Part shown: one piece after another, positions 13,641 to 24,633 of the stretch | Layout of the letters: each line of letters starts with the position of its first letter | How positions within the stretch are numbered: position 1 is the stretch's first letter | Assembly: GCF_040807025.1 (NCBI RefSeq) | Contig: NC_090952.1 | Span: forward strand, 29,013,068-29,077,067 | Length of the DNA: 64,000 nucleotides | Reading direction: 5' to 3' | From: Struthio camelus | Taxonomy: Eukaryota; Chordata; Aves; Struthioniformes; Struthionidae | Position numbers and translations under genes: made by a program | The notes under the pieces: generated by a model | Database searches by the model: none | What the model was told of the DNA's origin: nothing | The model's input: only the letters and a program-made list of their open reading frames with translations

Positions 13641-16600
13641 AGCAAAGTCCGGCTTTGAGCCTGCCTGCTGAGGGTTTTGCGTGGGGGCCCTTCCACATTG
13701 TGTCTCACTTGGTTACTTAAGTGGAAAACAAGCAGTCTGGCCCCGGGATCCGCAGGGCTGCGCTGGGGTGCAGCCTTCTCTTTCACGGGAAGGTTTGCTG
13801 ATCTAGCAGTGATTTCTGTGTGAGGAGGCGTTTCCTGGTGCGTTCAGCCCTTGTAAACACGTTAGTGTGTTTGTCTGTCGGAAGGTACCAAGCGTTTTTA
13901 GAGGCACATTTAAGCAGTTCTCAGTAAGTACTGATGCAAAATTCTGTTCTTCGTAGCGCTTGCTCCAGTGAAATGACACTTTTCCCTTCTCAGCGTAATC
14001 TGTACGAGTCCATTCAGGACAAGTGTTAAGACTTGCAGAAAAGAACAAAGGCCTTTCCAGATGCGCTGAGTTCTTACTGTAAGCAAGGGAGTGACGATTA
14101 TTAAGTACATGTGGGGAAAAAGCAGATAAAAATCCAAGGTTTTAAAAACAAATTGTAAGAATTTTGGAAGTCTTAGCTGAGAGAGCTAATAAGGCAGAGT
14201 ATAGATGCCCAAGATGGACAGCCGGAATTTGAGAAAAATCAGTAGTTATGGTCCCAATTGATATGCAATGAGTCTACAAATAGAGCCATGTAGCCGTAGG
14301 CCTGACAGCCCTGTGACAGACATTGCCCTCTGCCCTGTATGTCCTATATTGTGATTTTTTTGGGGGGGGGGGGGAGGAGGGTTACTGCATTTCAATTATC
14401 TCCCTCTGCAGAGGGAGAAGGAAACAGAAGTAGACCGTGAACATTGCAGCTGCGGGAGTATTGCAGTGCAGTAAAGAGAGGGGTGCAACCTGCGCCAAGT
14501 GCCTCCGGTGCAACGCCGGGGTGCTGTTTGCTCCTATAGCAAACACTAAAGTTTCCAGCCACTTCAAATTAAACCATTAGTGGACTGTCGCATGAGTAAA
14601 ACTTCCAAATCTATTGGAAAACGTGCTGATTCCCAAACCATACTAAAATACTCAGATTCAGCCTTTCCTCTCCCCACCTCCCCTTTTCTTTTCAATTCCT
14701 TCCTCCTCTGAGCAATCCTTAGCAATCCTGCAAGGCCTCCTGGAGGGGGTGGCAGGATCAACCCCAACATGCTTGTTAGAGTAACAAGGCATCAAGATTA
14801 GTATTTCTTCTAAGATCATGTTGTTTACTGCCTGTTCTACTAGTTTCTAACTCTTTTCATGAAGCGATGTGTAGAAGTCTGCTTGGATATCCTGTTAGCT
14901 CGTGCAGTGATGTCGCAGGGAATTGTCTACTAATCCTTTAACTTTGATAAGTCAGTGCTTCCCAGGGAAAGATAATTCCACATGTCTTTACAGAACTGAG
15001 TCTGGAAATATTTGACAAGAACAGATGTGTTTGGAAAACAAAATACGTTTCTTCTAATACAGAAGTGTAGCGGGCCAAACTCGGTTATAACCGATTACAA
15101 AAATGCACCCTCAGACTCATCCTGAAAAGAATCTAGCTGTGGTGTCAATGTCTGCTCTTCATGTTTGTTTTACTCACTGCTAACGAATCAAAATTTGCCA
15201 AAAAAAATCAGACAGGTTTTGCTTGAATATGAGAGATCAAAGTGAGAAACTTAGGTGTGATCCAAATTCTCCAGTGGCTTTGGAACGAAGCTCCAGCGTG
15301 GACCTATAGGTGCAGGTGCTGAAAGAAGCCGTGCTAGCACGTCTTGAGTTTGCAGCTAAGTATTTTAGAAAAACATCCAGGTAAGAGCGGTCCTTCGCTG
15401 GTACGCAGGAGTCTGATAGCTACTGGAAAGTGCCGCTGCCTTTGTGCCGATGCGTGCAGGTGTCTGAAGGCGGGTGATTTTTGGAAAATTAACTTTTTGC
15501 GGGAAAGAAGATCAGCGAGCTGCAGGACTGCCGCTCAGGTAGAGGGTTACTTGTTTGCACTGTAGCTTTGCTGAAATGCTTTTTATCGCACACAGTGAAA
15601 CTCATTCAGCAACTCGTGTTTTCCCTGTTTGAGTAACAATATAGCAGGGATTGTGCTCTGCTCACTTCACTCAGGCAAGATGTCCTGTTAAGGCAATAAA
15701 AGGTAACTTTTAGTAAATTACGACCTTTTTTGACTTAGGAAGTTTTACGCATCTTGAAACAATGTCTATACATGTTGCATCCTTCCAACTTCTGAGCGCA
15801 TTGATACTGTGTCACGTTTATATTCCTCTTTGGCAAATAAAATCTGTAGCTCTGGCAATCACCGTGAGATCCTGCGTAGTTTCCAAAGAGGTGGGAGGGT
15901 TTTGTTGTTTGTTTTTATTATTTACTTTCAGCTAATTAGGACCAGTTGTTTTGGTCGCTTATGAGACTATCAGAAGCTGCTGCTTTACTAGGGCGATGCT
16001 ATGTGGTTTGGGATGTATGCCTCACTTACAAATTAAATGTCTTGGTTCTGGTATTGTTAAAATAAAAAGTGAAAAATCCCACAGCTTTGAATTTCGTGCC
16101 AGATACTCAACAAAGCTTTCATTCCATGTATCGTTATATTGTGGCTTGAGAACTAGCAGGCCTGGTCTACGCTTAATAGTTCTGCTGGCATGGCTGTGGT
16201 ATGATGTTTCCCCTGCCATCCCTAAGTGATATAGTTATGCTGGCAAATGTCCTAATGTACATGTAGCTACACTGGCATAAGATTCCTTTTGCTTGTGTAA
16301 CTTTTTCTATTTGGGAAACTGGTTTAAGCTGTTCCTCTTCTAGGGAGACAGGCTGCTAGGGATGTACCCATATCTGCATACCCTTCTGAAGAGTAGAAAA
16401 GTCCATAAATACACAAGAGGAAGAGATCAGGTAGGCTGAAGTTGTGTGTGCAGGGCAGTTTCACCAAAGACTTCTTTTTTCATCTGTATCTCTTTTTTGT
16501 ATTGTGTAGCACTTAGGAGAGCCAGTGAAATTCAGGGCCCTGTTCTTCCCACGTTTCCAAAGCGTTGGCTCCTTTTCTGTTGCTGCAACTGTATTTCATA

Positions 16601-18554
16601 CCTCTTTTGCTCTTGTAACAGGACAAGCCTAAATTAAATCCCAGCCTCCAGATGAGTAGCATCAGCTGAGCTTGTGCTCTCCGCAGTGGGCAAAGGCATC
16701 TAGGTAGCAGATGGGAACCAGGATGCAGACTGGGATGTTATCCAGGCTTGGCAGGCTGGGATTCAAACTGGCCCTCTGAAGTGGTCGAATGGGGCCTCTC
16801 TTCCTCTTTTTATTTGTCCTGCTTCATTTAGCTTCTAGCTAGACTCTAACACTAAACCTGAATGTTTCTCCCGTGACACTGGCATGCAGTTCCCTGTTTG
16901 CCACCTTCTGAGATGGTGACAAATTTCCTTTATTTATTCTATAGTGTCAGTAACCTTTACATTATTTATAGGCTGTGATCGTGTCCCTCCTGAGATAGTT
17001 GCAAGATAAATTTAGCTCCCTTAGCTTCTCATCGTCGTATGTCTTCACGTCCAATCCTCACCGACTTTCGCTGTCTTTCCTTGTATCAAATGAGATGCTG
17101 CCTGTGAGCATGAACTGCAGTAATTAGTGACTCACTTTCTATGCTTATCTGGGAGAGACGTCATGTCAAATGAATCTTGATCATTCAGGGACTGGCAAGC
17201 CTGTCCAAACGTCCATTTCCAAAAGACAGCCCACATCGGAGCGGTGGGAGATTAGATAGAGGAATGCAGAAAGAGCCGGCGCAGGAATGTATGCTGATGG
17301 GACCTTTGCATTTAGTGTCTGCTAAGGGTGCCGACCGGATAAGAGGAGGGGGAGTTGTAGCAGGAGGGAGCCGTGGGAGTGCTTGGAGATCTACGGCTAT
17401 ACAGCCATGCTTCCCCGTGTCTTGTTAGAGCTGTGTAGGGGGACCATCATCCTGGCCTAGTTTTCTCTTCTGATGAGGCTGTGGGTCAGCACAACTCTAG
17501 TTTAAGTGCCAAGTTTTCCCAGGTGTTTCAAACCCTTAAGTGTAGTGTCCTTCACAAGAGCCTTTTTGAGTGTTTCATACTCCTGTTGAACGTTCAGAAG
17601 TTAATTAGCGGTCTAGTGGGGAGTGGGTTTTATAATGTTCCTATCATCAAGGTAGGAACCCACCCAGAAGATGCAGAAATAAACAGTCCCCAAACTTGAA
17701 ATAAATTACTTGGTTTTTGTAGCTTCAGTGTGAGTTCTGCTTGTTCTCCAGTGAGATTTGAGTCCCATGTTCTCTGGTGAGCTGTGGTCACTGAAGGTGG
17801 AAATTGTGGCTCCAGTGAGGTTAGCGACAGTTCTGCCACTAATTTCAGCTGAGCCATTAATTCACTTAAGAAAGGCTATGGATGGTATTGGACAGGGAGA
17901 AGGATGTTTGTTCTGCCTGTCCACCAACATAGCTGAAAATGAGTCTGCAGTGAACTGAAATCTGTGCAGAACAAGAGCATGAGCAGACTGTATGGCTCTG
18001 GACTGGAGTAGTAGAGGGTTGGATGTGTGTCCTGCTCTGCTAACTCTGCTGGAGAGCATAGATAAACACCGATCTTTGGTAATATCCGAGCAAAGCAGCT
18101 TAACTGACCAAAGCTCATCTGCCAGATCCCTAAGCTGAGACTGAGCTTTCTATCTGATAGTCTGGGATATCCAAAAATACAGTTGGAACTAGCAAAATTC
18201 ACTGATTCCTGCCAGATCAGTGGCTCAGTAATCAGTGTGTCTAGCTTAATGTTGAAAAATAAAATGTCATCTGTTCCATGATAAAGGATGCTATATGGCA
18301 GCAGGGATAGATGGTTCATCTGCAGCCTTACTGAGAAGTCCTCCTCTTTCCTTTCTCAGCTCTTAGTGTACACTGCCCTTTGGATGAGAGCAGATAGCCT
18401 TGCTCCTGCCAAAGTGACGTTCTTGATGCGTAAGAAATGCAGGCTAATGTCCTAGTGAAGGCGGAAACTTTTGCCCAGAAAAGGGCACGCTATTTGACTT
18501 AAGAGTGTTGGGACTTGCTCTGACCTCTTTGCTTTCTCTTCCTGCCTTCTTCAG
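13641..18554 (+). other. Presumed EDA2R intron 1
   Basis: Non-coding. It would be the distal part of the first intron if transcription starts in the 12.4 kb CpG island. Contains a T/G homopolymer pair near 14357-14375 and AT-rich sequence around 15.6-16.1 kb. No exon-like open frame with conserved content was seen. Confidence 0.45.
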
Positions 18555-18665
18555 GCTCCTGGAACCTTTCCAGCCTCAATGGACTGCCAAGAGAGCGAGT
18601 ATTTGGACGAGCATGGGAAGTGCACCCCGTGTAGAACTTGTATGCCTGGACAGGAGCTTTCCAAG
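18555..18665 (+). CDS. EDA2R: EDA2R coding exon 1 (ATG at 18579)
   Basis: The acceptor TTCTTCAG ends at 18554 and the donor GTAATT starts at 18666. The coding part is residues 1-29 (first half of CRD1; cysteines 3, 15, 18 and 21). There are 24 nt of 5' UTR in this exon without an in-frame stop, so the start is chosen by homology. The exon ends in phase 0. The acceptor shows that at least one upstream non-coding exon exists. Confidence 0.93.
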
Positions 18666-21600
18666 GTAATTTTGCTGCTCCATAAGGACCAGGAATCATC
18701 TAGCACCAAGACTGTCATGGTGCTAGACAAATCCTCTGCTAATTTTTATTAGGAAAGATAATCTTAGGTCCCAGTATTTTAGGAAGAGCAGAGACTCAGT
18801 AGCCAAGGAAGGCAAGCAGCTTCACTCACCTCCACGTTGAGCACTGGGTAGGAGGGTGAGCAGTGGAAGTAACAAACAGGAAGGAGTTTCAGGTTGATGC
18901 TCAGAAGCGTCCTTCTCTCCTATCTGCTGGTGGAAATCCAATTTCCTTCCAGTGTGTAACCCCAAGTAAAGTGATGGCTCTGGACGGTCCAGCCAGGCCA
19001 TGCTGGGTGGATATGAGCAGGACACTTGGGTGAAGTCCATGAATCTGGCCCAGCCTTGGCAGTGTCAGTTCATGGTTCTTGACCCACGGATACCAAGCTT
19101 TGTGCCTTCTACCAACAGTCCTTCCTGGGGTTCCTTCTCTCACTAAAACACGTTCCAATGACTGAGGCAACCAATGACTGGGCTATTGCTGGGCAAAAAA
19201 AAGGCTTCCTCATTTTTCTTCGTGAGATCAGGTCTGTCATTGTCTGCTTTGCAGCTGTGTTCTGAGGGTCTTTCAGGTCTCTGCATAAACAGTAACTCTT
19301 TCACTGTTTGCCCCCAAAAAAGCAATGGAATTTCCCTCTCTGTCACTTTGGGACCCAAAGTGGCTTCTCATCCCACTCATGAACTCAACCTTGTGTCTTG
19401 CAGGACTGTGGTGATGGTGGAGGGGGGGATGCACAGTGCGTTGCTTGCCCTCCCAGGAAGTTTAAGGATAGCTGGGGACATCATGGCTGCAAACCCTGTC
19501 TATCTTGCACTCTCATCAACCGTGTCCAGAAATCCAATTGCACAGCGACTACCAATGCGGTCTGTGGGGAATGCCTGCCGGGGTGAGTAGAGCTGGCTCC
19601 TCAGCGTGAAGAGCAACGGTAGCGTTTGCAGCTGGGAGGGAACATGTAGAGAGGGCTGGGCAGAGCGAGCATTTATCTGAGGCCACTTGTCACATGATAC
19701 TAAAGAGGTGCCCTGGTGCTCCTGGACCTGGTGGTCCAGGGCTTCCTCTTTGAAGACACTGCAAATGATAGGCAAATGTGACCCATCAAATGCCCCCTTT
19801 ATAGCCCTGAAGAAGGTAATCTGATGGGTCCTGTAAATGAGCAGAGGAAGAATATCCCTTCCAGGCCTAAATTACTGCTGTGCACAGTGGGATGGCTAAA
19901 GCCCAGGAGACGAGGGCATGTAGATCACTACTGTTAGTAGTCTCCAAAGAGAGCAATAGAGGCAAAGCCTAGACAGATGAGTTCCTGTGTCCAAGCAGTC
20001 CTATGGAGGAAGCTGTGGTTTCTGCAACTGTTGTGTGTGTGTGGTTTTTTTAGTTAATTTTTTAAGAGTTACTGAATGAAGACTGCTGTGTACAATCAGC
20101 CTGTAAAATGCCACGGAGCTGTAAACCATTTACTGACAAACGGTATGAATTGTGACAGAGGAATGAATGTCAGAGCCCTGGGTGTTTTGGTCTCTTCCCA
20201 GCCAGACTTGCTAGCTGGAGTTCTTCTGTGATTTTGTTGATCTATCCACCCTCTTTTAGCAAGACATGGGGGGCTGTCCAGGAGTGATTCTTGGTAAAGG
20301 TGGCTACAGCAATGAAAAAGTAGGTCTGAATTTAGCCAGCGTGTGAGACAGATGTTGTGCTTTGTGGCTTCTCAGCGTGCCGTGGCACCAAGGAAGATGG
20401 ACTGGTTTTCTCTGGGCTGCCTCCTGGTAAAGGAAGCAACATGTTTTTTCAGAGCAGCGTTGGGCCAGGCTTTAAGCCAGCCAGCCCGCTGGAGTAGCGC
20501 AGGCTGACAGCGGCTGGGGAGCGCCGGGTCCCTCGGCCCATCGCGTGGCTGATACGCTCTGCGCTTTGTTTGGCAGGTTCTACCGTAAGGCCCGGATCAG
20601 CGGGCAGCTCGACTGGGAGTGCATCCCTTGCACCAAGCAGACGCCCTCCTCCGAGCCTCAGTGTACGTACTCAGCAGCCCTTCTGCCTGCTGCCGTTCTC
20701 TACTCACGGGACGCCGAGCTGCTTTTAGGATAAAAGGAGTGGTGAGGACGTCCCCTAGAGCAGGTTCATGGTTAAGTCGGCATGTTAAGTCCACATCCTA
20801 TCACTAGTCATTGTGACTGCATCAAAGGCAGACACAGACTCAGATGTGTATTTGCACTATTCTTTGACCATTTTTCCTTGTTGGCCAGCTTACTTAGCTG
20901 GCAAAACCACCAAAACACTGCCCGGTGGAGACCTGCTGGAGGAAGCACGTTCATTATGTACGAAGAGGGAAGGGACAGGGAGAGGAGTGGCCTAAAGCCT
21001 CAGAAATGAGCTCCAATATTTTGTGACCGGTGTGTTTGCAGGTCGGTCCAGAACAAACCTGGTGAAGGTAGCAGTCCCCACTGTACCACCACAAGACACA
21101 GCCCTTCTCGCACTGACCAGCAGTGCCCTGGTCATCATTGTACTGGTACTTCTGGCACTCTCCATCATCTACTGCAAGCGTTTTTGGAAGAGCCAGTGCC
21201 AGCGAGGTGAGTCAAAGTATACAATATTTCTCTGTTTCTTCTTCCTTTACCCTATTCTGTTTGCACATGTTCTTCACTCTTCCCTTGTTGTGTAGAGCAT
21301 AGCCATTAGCATTGGTTTTGTTGAAAGCATGAAGTGAACCAAGCTTTCCTCTGCTCACAGAGGATAAACAGCTCCTCATACTTTTTTCATCTGCAGGACT
21401 TCTCTGTTGCTTTTTCTGCCCAAAGACATGGAGGAGCCTTTCTCTTCCCTAGTACCATAAGTAGTAGAAGGAGACTGTGCCATGCTTTTATTGTCAAAAT
21501 CGGCATTCTCTCTTCCTGGGGTTTCTTAAGGGCAGGCTGAGTCTGAGTGGCTTTTGGCAGGGCAGGACTAGAGCGCTAGGAAGTGCTGAGGCAAGAGAGG

Positions 21601-24600
21601 AGTAGGCTTGATAGCTAGGGTTGGGGTACGCTGGCATCCATCACACAGTATACCGGAGAACTGCTGGCTTCCCCAGCTCCTCACAGGCAGACATACCACA
21701 TAACTGAGGACATTCTAGGGAAATAAGCCAAGCCTTCGCTCAGACTGGTTCTTCTCTATCCTCCAAGTCTTCCTGAGGACTCAGAATTTCTCAGGCCAGC
21801 GAGCAATGTTCCCAGCCTCAGCTGCGCCCGGCAGATTTCTGTGTGAAGAACAGATGTCTGGTCCCTGCTGCCTGGGTGTGAAGAACCTGAGTCCGTGCTA
21901 CAGGCAGGCAGAAGGTAACTGCTCCTTTTTTTGGCGGGAGATGAGGGTAGAGGGTGAAGGGAGAATCATGCTTGGCTCTGATTCACACAGTCTTGAGACA
22001 TGCAGAGTTTCTGTTAGGAAGGAAGGAGCTGGAAAGTATCAAAGTTCCAGCAAAATGAAGCATTTTCTCATGATGCCAGTTCCTTCTAGGATCAACCCTG
22101 TTGTGGCCCCTCTTCAGCGCAGAGCTCAGTGCTGCCAAGGATCTTCTCCTAGGGCCTGTGTGGAAAGCAGAAGTCCCCGTGAATTCCACTGCAAGACGCA
22201 CAGGAGATAGGCAGTGTTTTGGGACTTCTCTTAACAGTCAATTGCAGATTTTGTACTAGCAGTGGAAATATTCACATTCAAGTGCTGTAGCTTCCGTGTC
22301 TCCCTCCAGTCAACTCCTGCTGTCACTGTAACCCTGCAAGTAGGACTGACTGAACTTGAGGAAATGCATGAAAATTGCCTTGTTCAGCAGTGGCATGCTG
22401 GGGTAGAAGTCTGACCGCTTATGGAGGGCTCTTTACCCCTCTGTCCACTGGACATATGGAAGATGAGGTTTAAAGGATAGGCTGGTAGACCTCTGAAAAG
22501 GGGGAAGCGCAGCAGAGGAAGGGAGAACCCAAATATTACTAAGCTGCAGAGATTTTTTGATTTCAGGCCCAGTGGAAGCAGTTCAGTTCATTTCAGATGG
22601 AGAAGCCATTGGTCTTCAACTCCCAGCTCTCCAGCCTGAACTGGAAGTGCCTCAGGCGACTGCCATCAGCCCTGCTCCCAAATCCCAGCTGGTGAGGAGC
22701 GTCCTGGAAACTCAGCCCCTGATCAGGAACTCAGGCTGCAGCGACTGCTTGGCGGGGGTCTTGTCTCCCTCTGACTTCAGGCAAGGCCCAGCCGGGGTGG
22801 CAGAGGCCCTGGCCCCTCTCTCATCGTGTGCCTCAGAAATGCAGCACAAATGGCCCCATGCCCCGGTAGAGTGTACGGAGCTCGATCTGCAGAAGTTCTC
22901 CACCCAGACGGACTTCGTGGGCAATGAAAGATCAGAGGATGCGGTGAGCCGGGCGGCTCAGAGAATCACAAAAGAGAACAACAGTGGAGTGCTTGAAGCA
23001 AAGAACGGACTCGTTTTGGATCTGACAAGGGGCCTGTCCTCAGCCTTCCAAAATCCTACTGCTGAAAGTGCAGAACAACCGGTAAGTTCTTCCATGCTCA
23101 TCTCTTCTCTACAATAGTGTTGGCCATAATGGGCCTCATACGCAGAAGGCTGGAACTACGGGTGGATTAGGGATGTAGATTCCTAATATTAAAGCTAATT
23201 AATATCTAGGACTGCCTGGTAATTAGCACAAATGATTAGCCAGATGTTTACTGATGTGTTTGGGAGCAGATGAGGCCCATTTTCTGTGGGTCGGGCAAGA
23301 GGCCTGGAGCAACTGGTGAGACAGCTTAAGTCCAGCCTGTCTAATAGAAGAAAATAATTGTGTTCTTACGGGTGATTTTTTTTTTTTTTGTGAAGTGGAT
23401 GTGACTGGGCACTAAAGGTGGCATAAGGCTGCCAGCACTTGAAGGAGCAGAGTCAATGTATTGACTATATAAGCATATCTTTATGCATAATTGATGCACT
23501 CTTGAGAGATTCTTGTACTCTTGCTCATCTAGAAAGCTGACATGGCACCTGAAGGCACTGGTTCCTATCCCTTACCAGTTAGTTTGAAATGAACCAAATG
23601 ATTAACGTAACTGAGGTTCGGAAAATGGCTGGTAAAGAAAGGTATTTAATAGCTTAGCTCCAGGTCATGATTTATGGAAGCGGTTTGCTAGGAGGCCCTG
23701 GAGCGTCCTGAGGAGGTTGTTAGCTCTGTGCGACGGTAATGCAGGATGGACAAGTACCAGTTCTTTATACCTCTGTGAAGGTCCTAGGAGCACTGGCAAG
23801 CACAACTGTTGCTCATCAGACTGTTTCCAACCTTGGGGTCTTTATTTTGCCAGGAGAACGATGCCCAGAGCCTTCTGACTCAGATCAGCAGCACTACGAA
23901 GGGTAAGTGTCTTTGTAGCCTCATCTTTTTCACCAAATATTTGGGGTAGCAGAGGGAGACAAATTCTTGGAAAGGAGCTCCTCCAGAGGCCCACCGTGAC
24001 TATGCAGAGGAGCCAACCTTCACAGGGATTTATCTGACTTCCATAGCCTTTGGTGTTAGTTTACAGAGTAGATTTTCTGTGATACTGTCTGGAACGGCCT
24101 GAGGGTGGGTGGTGAATGGACGCTCAGCTTCTACCTATTACCAGCCTCCACAGGACCGAGAGCCAGCTTCGTGTTGCTGGGCTCTGAAAGTAACAGTGGA
24201 GGAGATACTGCCATGGCAGGATGGTGTTTCACCTGCTTAGCAGGAGCCGGGGGGCTTTAACGTGGCTACTTTGTTTATTCTTGTCCCAGCTGGGTATGTT
24301 GGTTTCTAACCCTACTTTGCTGTATTGCTGCCCCCAGGTCTCCTAGTGGCAGAGCTGCCTCATTCCTTGGTGCAGTCACTTGCCTTCTTGTTAGACCCTT
24401 CCTTGAACGGTGTGAAGAATTTCAGCCACGTGGCACTGGAGCTGGGGGTCACACCGCAACTGTTGGGCAGGATATCTGGATTTGAGCAACTCGTCACTCA
24501 CTTCACCTACTCAGGAGACACTGTCACCATTCCTGTCCTGGCGCAAGCTCTGCAGCGACTCCAGCGGTTTGATGCCTTGCTCCTGCTGTGTGATCACTTT

Positions 24601-24633
24601 GCTCTCAGCCGGGTTCAGGGCCGCCAGTGCTAA
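18579..24633 (+). CDS. EDA2R: EDA2R (XEDAR/TNFRSF27), ectodysplasin A2 receptor, 7 coding exons, 458 aa
   Basis: Type III single-pass TNF-receptor-superfamily receptor for EDA-A2, signalling through TRAFs to NF-kB and JNK. Joined coding exons: 18579-18665, 19404-19582, 20577-20662, 21042-21206, 22567-23081, 23854-23902, 24338-24633. The total is 1377 nt; all junctions are AG/GT and in phase. No signal peptide precedes the cysteine-rich region, as in human EDA2R, whose N terminus (MDCQ...) this matches; that match chose the start. Cysteine-rich domains span residues 3-118, with an N-glycosylation site at N74. The membrane helix is about 137-161, followed by a CKRFWK stop-transfer. The cytoplasmic motif at 271-283 (VECTELDLQKF core) is the conserved TRAF-binding segment. 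Residues about 372-445 form a death-domain-like module absent from human EDA2R (297 aa). The 5' UTR is split, because an acceptor lies at 18551-18554. Introns contain nothing recognisable. Family assignment is very secure; the last two exons are predicted from splice sites and frame. Confidence 0.95.
19404..19582 (+). CDS. EDA2R: EDA2R coding exon 2
   Basis: Acceptor TCTTGCAG, donor GTGAGT. Residues 30-88 plus a split codon 89. Carries the rest of CRD1 and most of CRD2 (cysteines 31, 41, 44, 58, 61, 64, 75, 83, 86). The segment INRVQKSNCTAT is almost identical to human EDA2R and includes the N74 glycosylation sequon. Confidence 0.95.
20577..20662 (+). CDS. EDA2R: EDA2R coding exon 3
   Basis: Acceptor TTTGGCAG, donor GTACGT. 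Residues 90-117 with split codons at both ends. Contains FYRKAR and ECIPCTKQTP, nearly identical to the human third cysteine-rich segment (C104, C107, C118). Splicing restores Cys118. Reading through the donor would stop shortly afterwards, at 20733. Confidence 0.95.
21042..21206 (+). CDS. EDA2R: EDA2R coding exon 4 (transmembrane)
   Basis: Acceptor GTTTGCAG, donor GTGAGT. Residues 119-172 plus a split codon 173. Encodes the stalk (PTVPPQDTA, matching human PTVPPQEA), the membrane helix at about 137-161, and the juxtamembrane basic/cysteine segment ending in CQRG as in human. Confidence 0.95.
22567..23081 (+). CDS. EDA2R: EDA2R coding exon 5 (cytoplasmic tail, TRAF-binding motif)
   Basis: Acceptor GATTTCAG, donor GTAAGT. 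Completes Gly173, then residues 174-344. Low-complexity proline- and serine-rich tail with the conserved ECTELDLQKFS motif at 274-284. In human EDA2R the protein ends about 35 residues after this motif; here the exon continues and is followed by two more coding exons. Without splicing at 23081 the frame adds 11 codons and stops at 23117. Confidence 0.9.
23854..23902 (+). CDS. EDA2R: EDA2R coding exon 6 (49-nt linker exon)
   Basis: Acceptor TTTTGCCAG, donor GTAAGT. It encodes 16 residues (345-360) plus one base. It enters in phase 0 and leaves in phase 1, which is exactly what the downstream death-domain exon needs. It is too short to show homology by itself; the call rests on consensus splice sites and frame continuity. 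Confidence 0.75.
24338..24633 (+). CDS. EDA2R: EDA2R terminal exon encoding a death-domain-like module
   Basis: Acceptor GCCCCCAG; stop codon at 24631-24633. Completes Gly361, then residues 362-458. The pattern fits the death-domain fold: LAFLLDPSLNGVKNFSHVAL, then ELGVTPQLLGRI, a helix-rich middle, TVTIPVLAQALQRLQRFDAL and LLLCDHF. The LDP, LA..LGV, I and L..L..RxDAL positions are the usual hydrophobic-core landmarks. Mammalian EDA2R has no such domain. The exon could alternatively belong to a different transcript, but phase and strand fit EDA2R. Confidence 0.82.

Noticed and set aside
12176-13642. Open frames of 300-490 codons across the CpG island on both strands
   Set aside because: They are alanine/arginine/proline-rich translations of GC-rich DNA, open in most frames at once, and are not conserved proteins.
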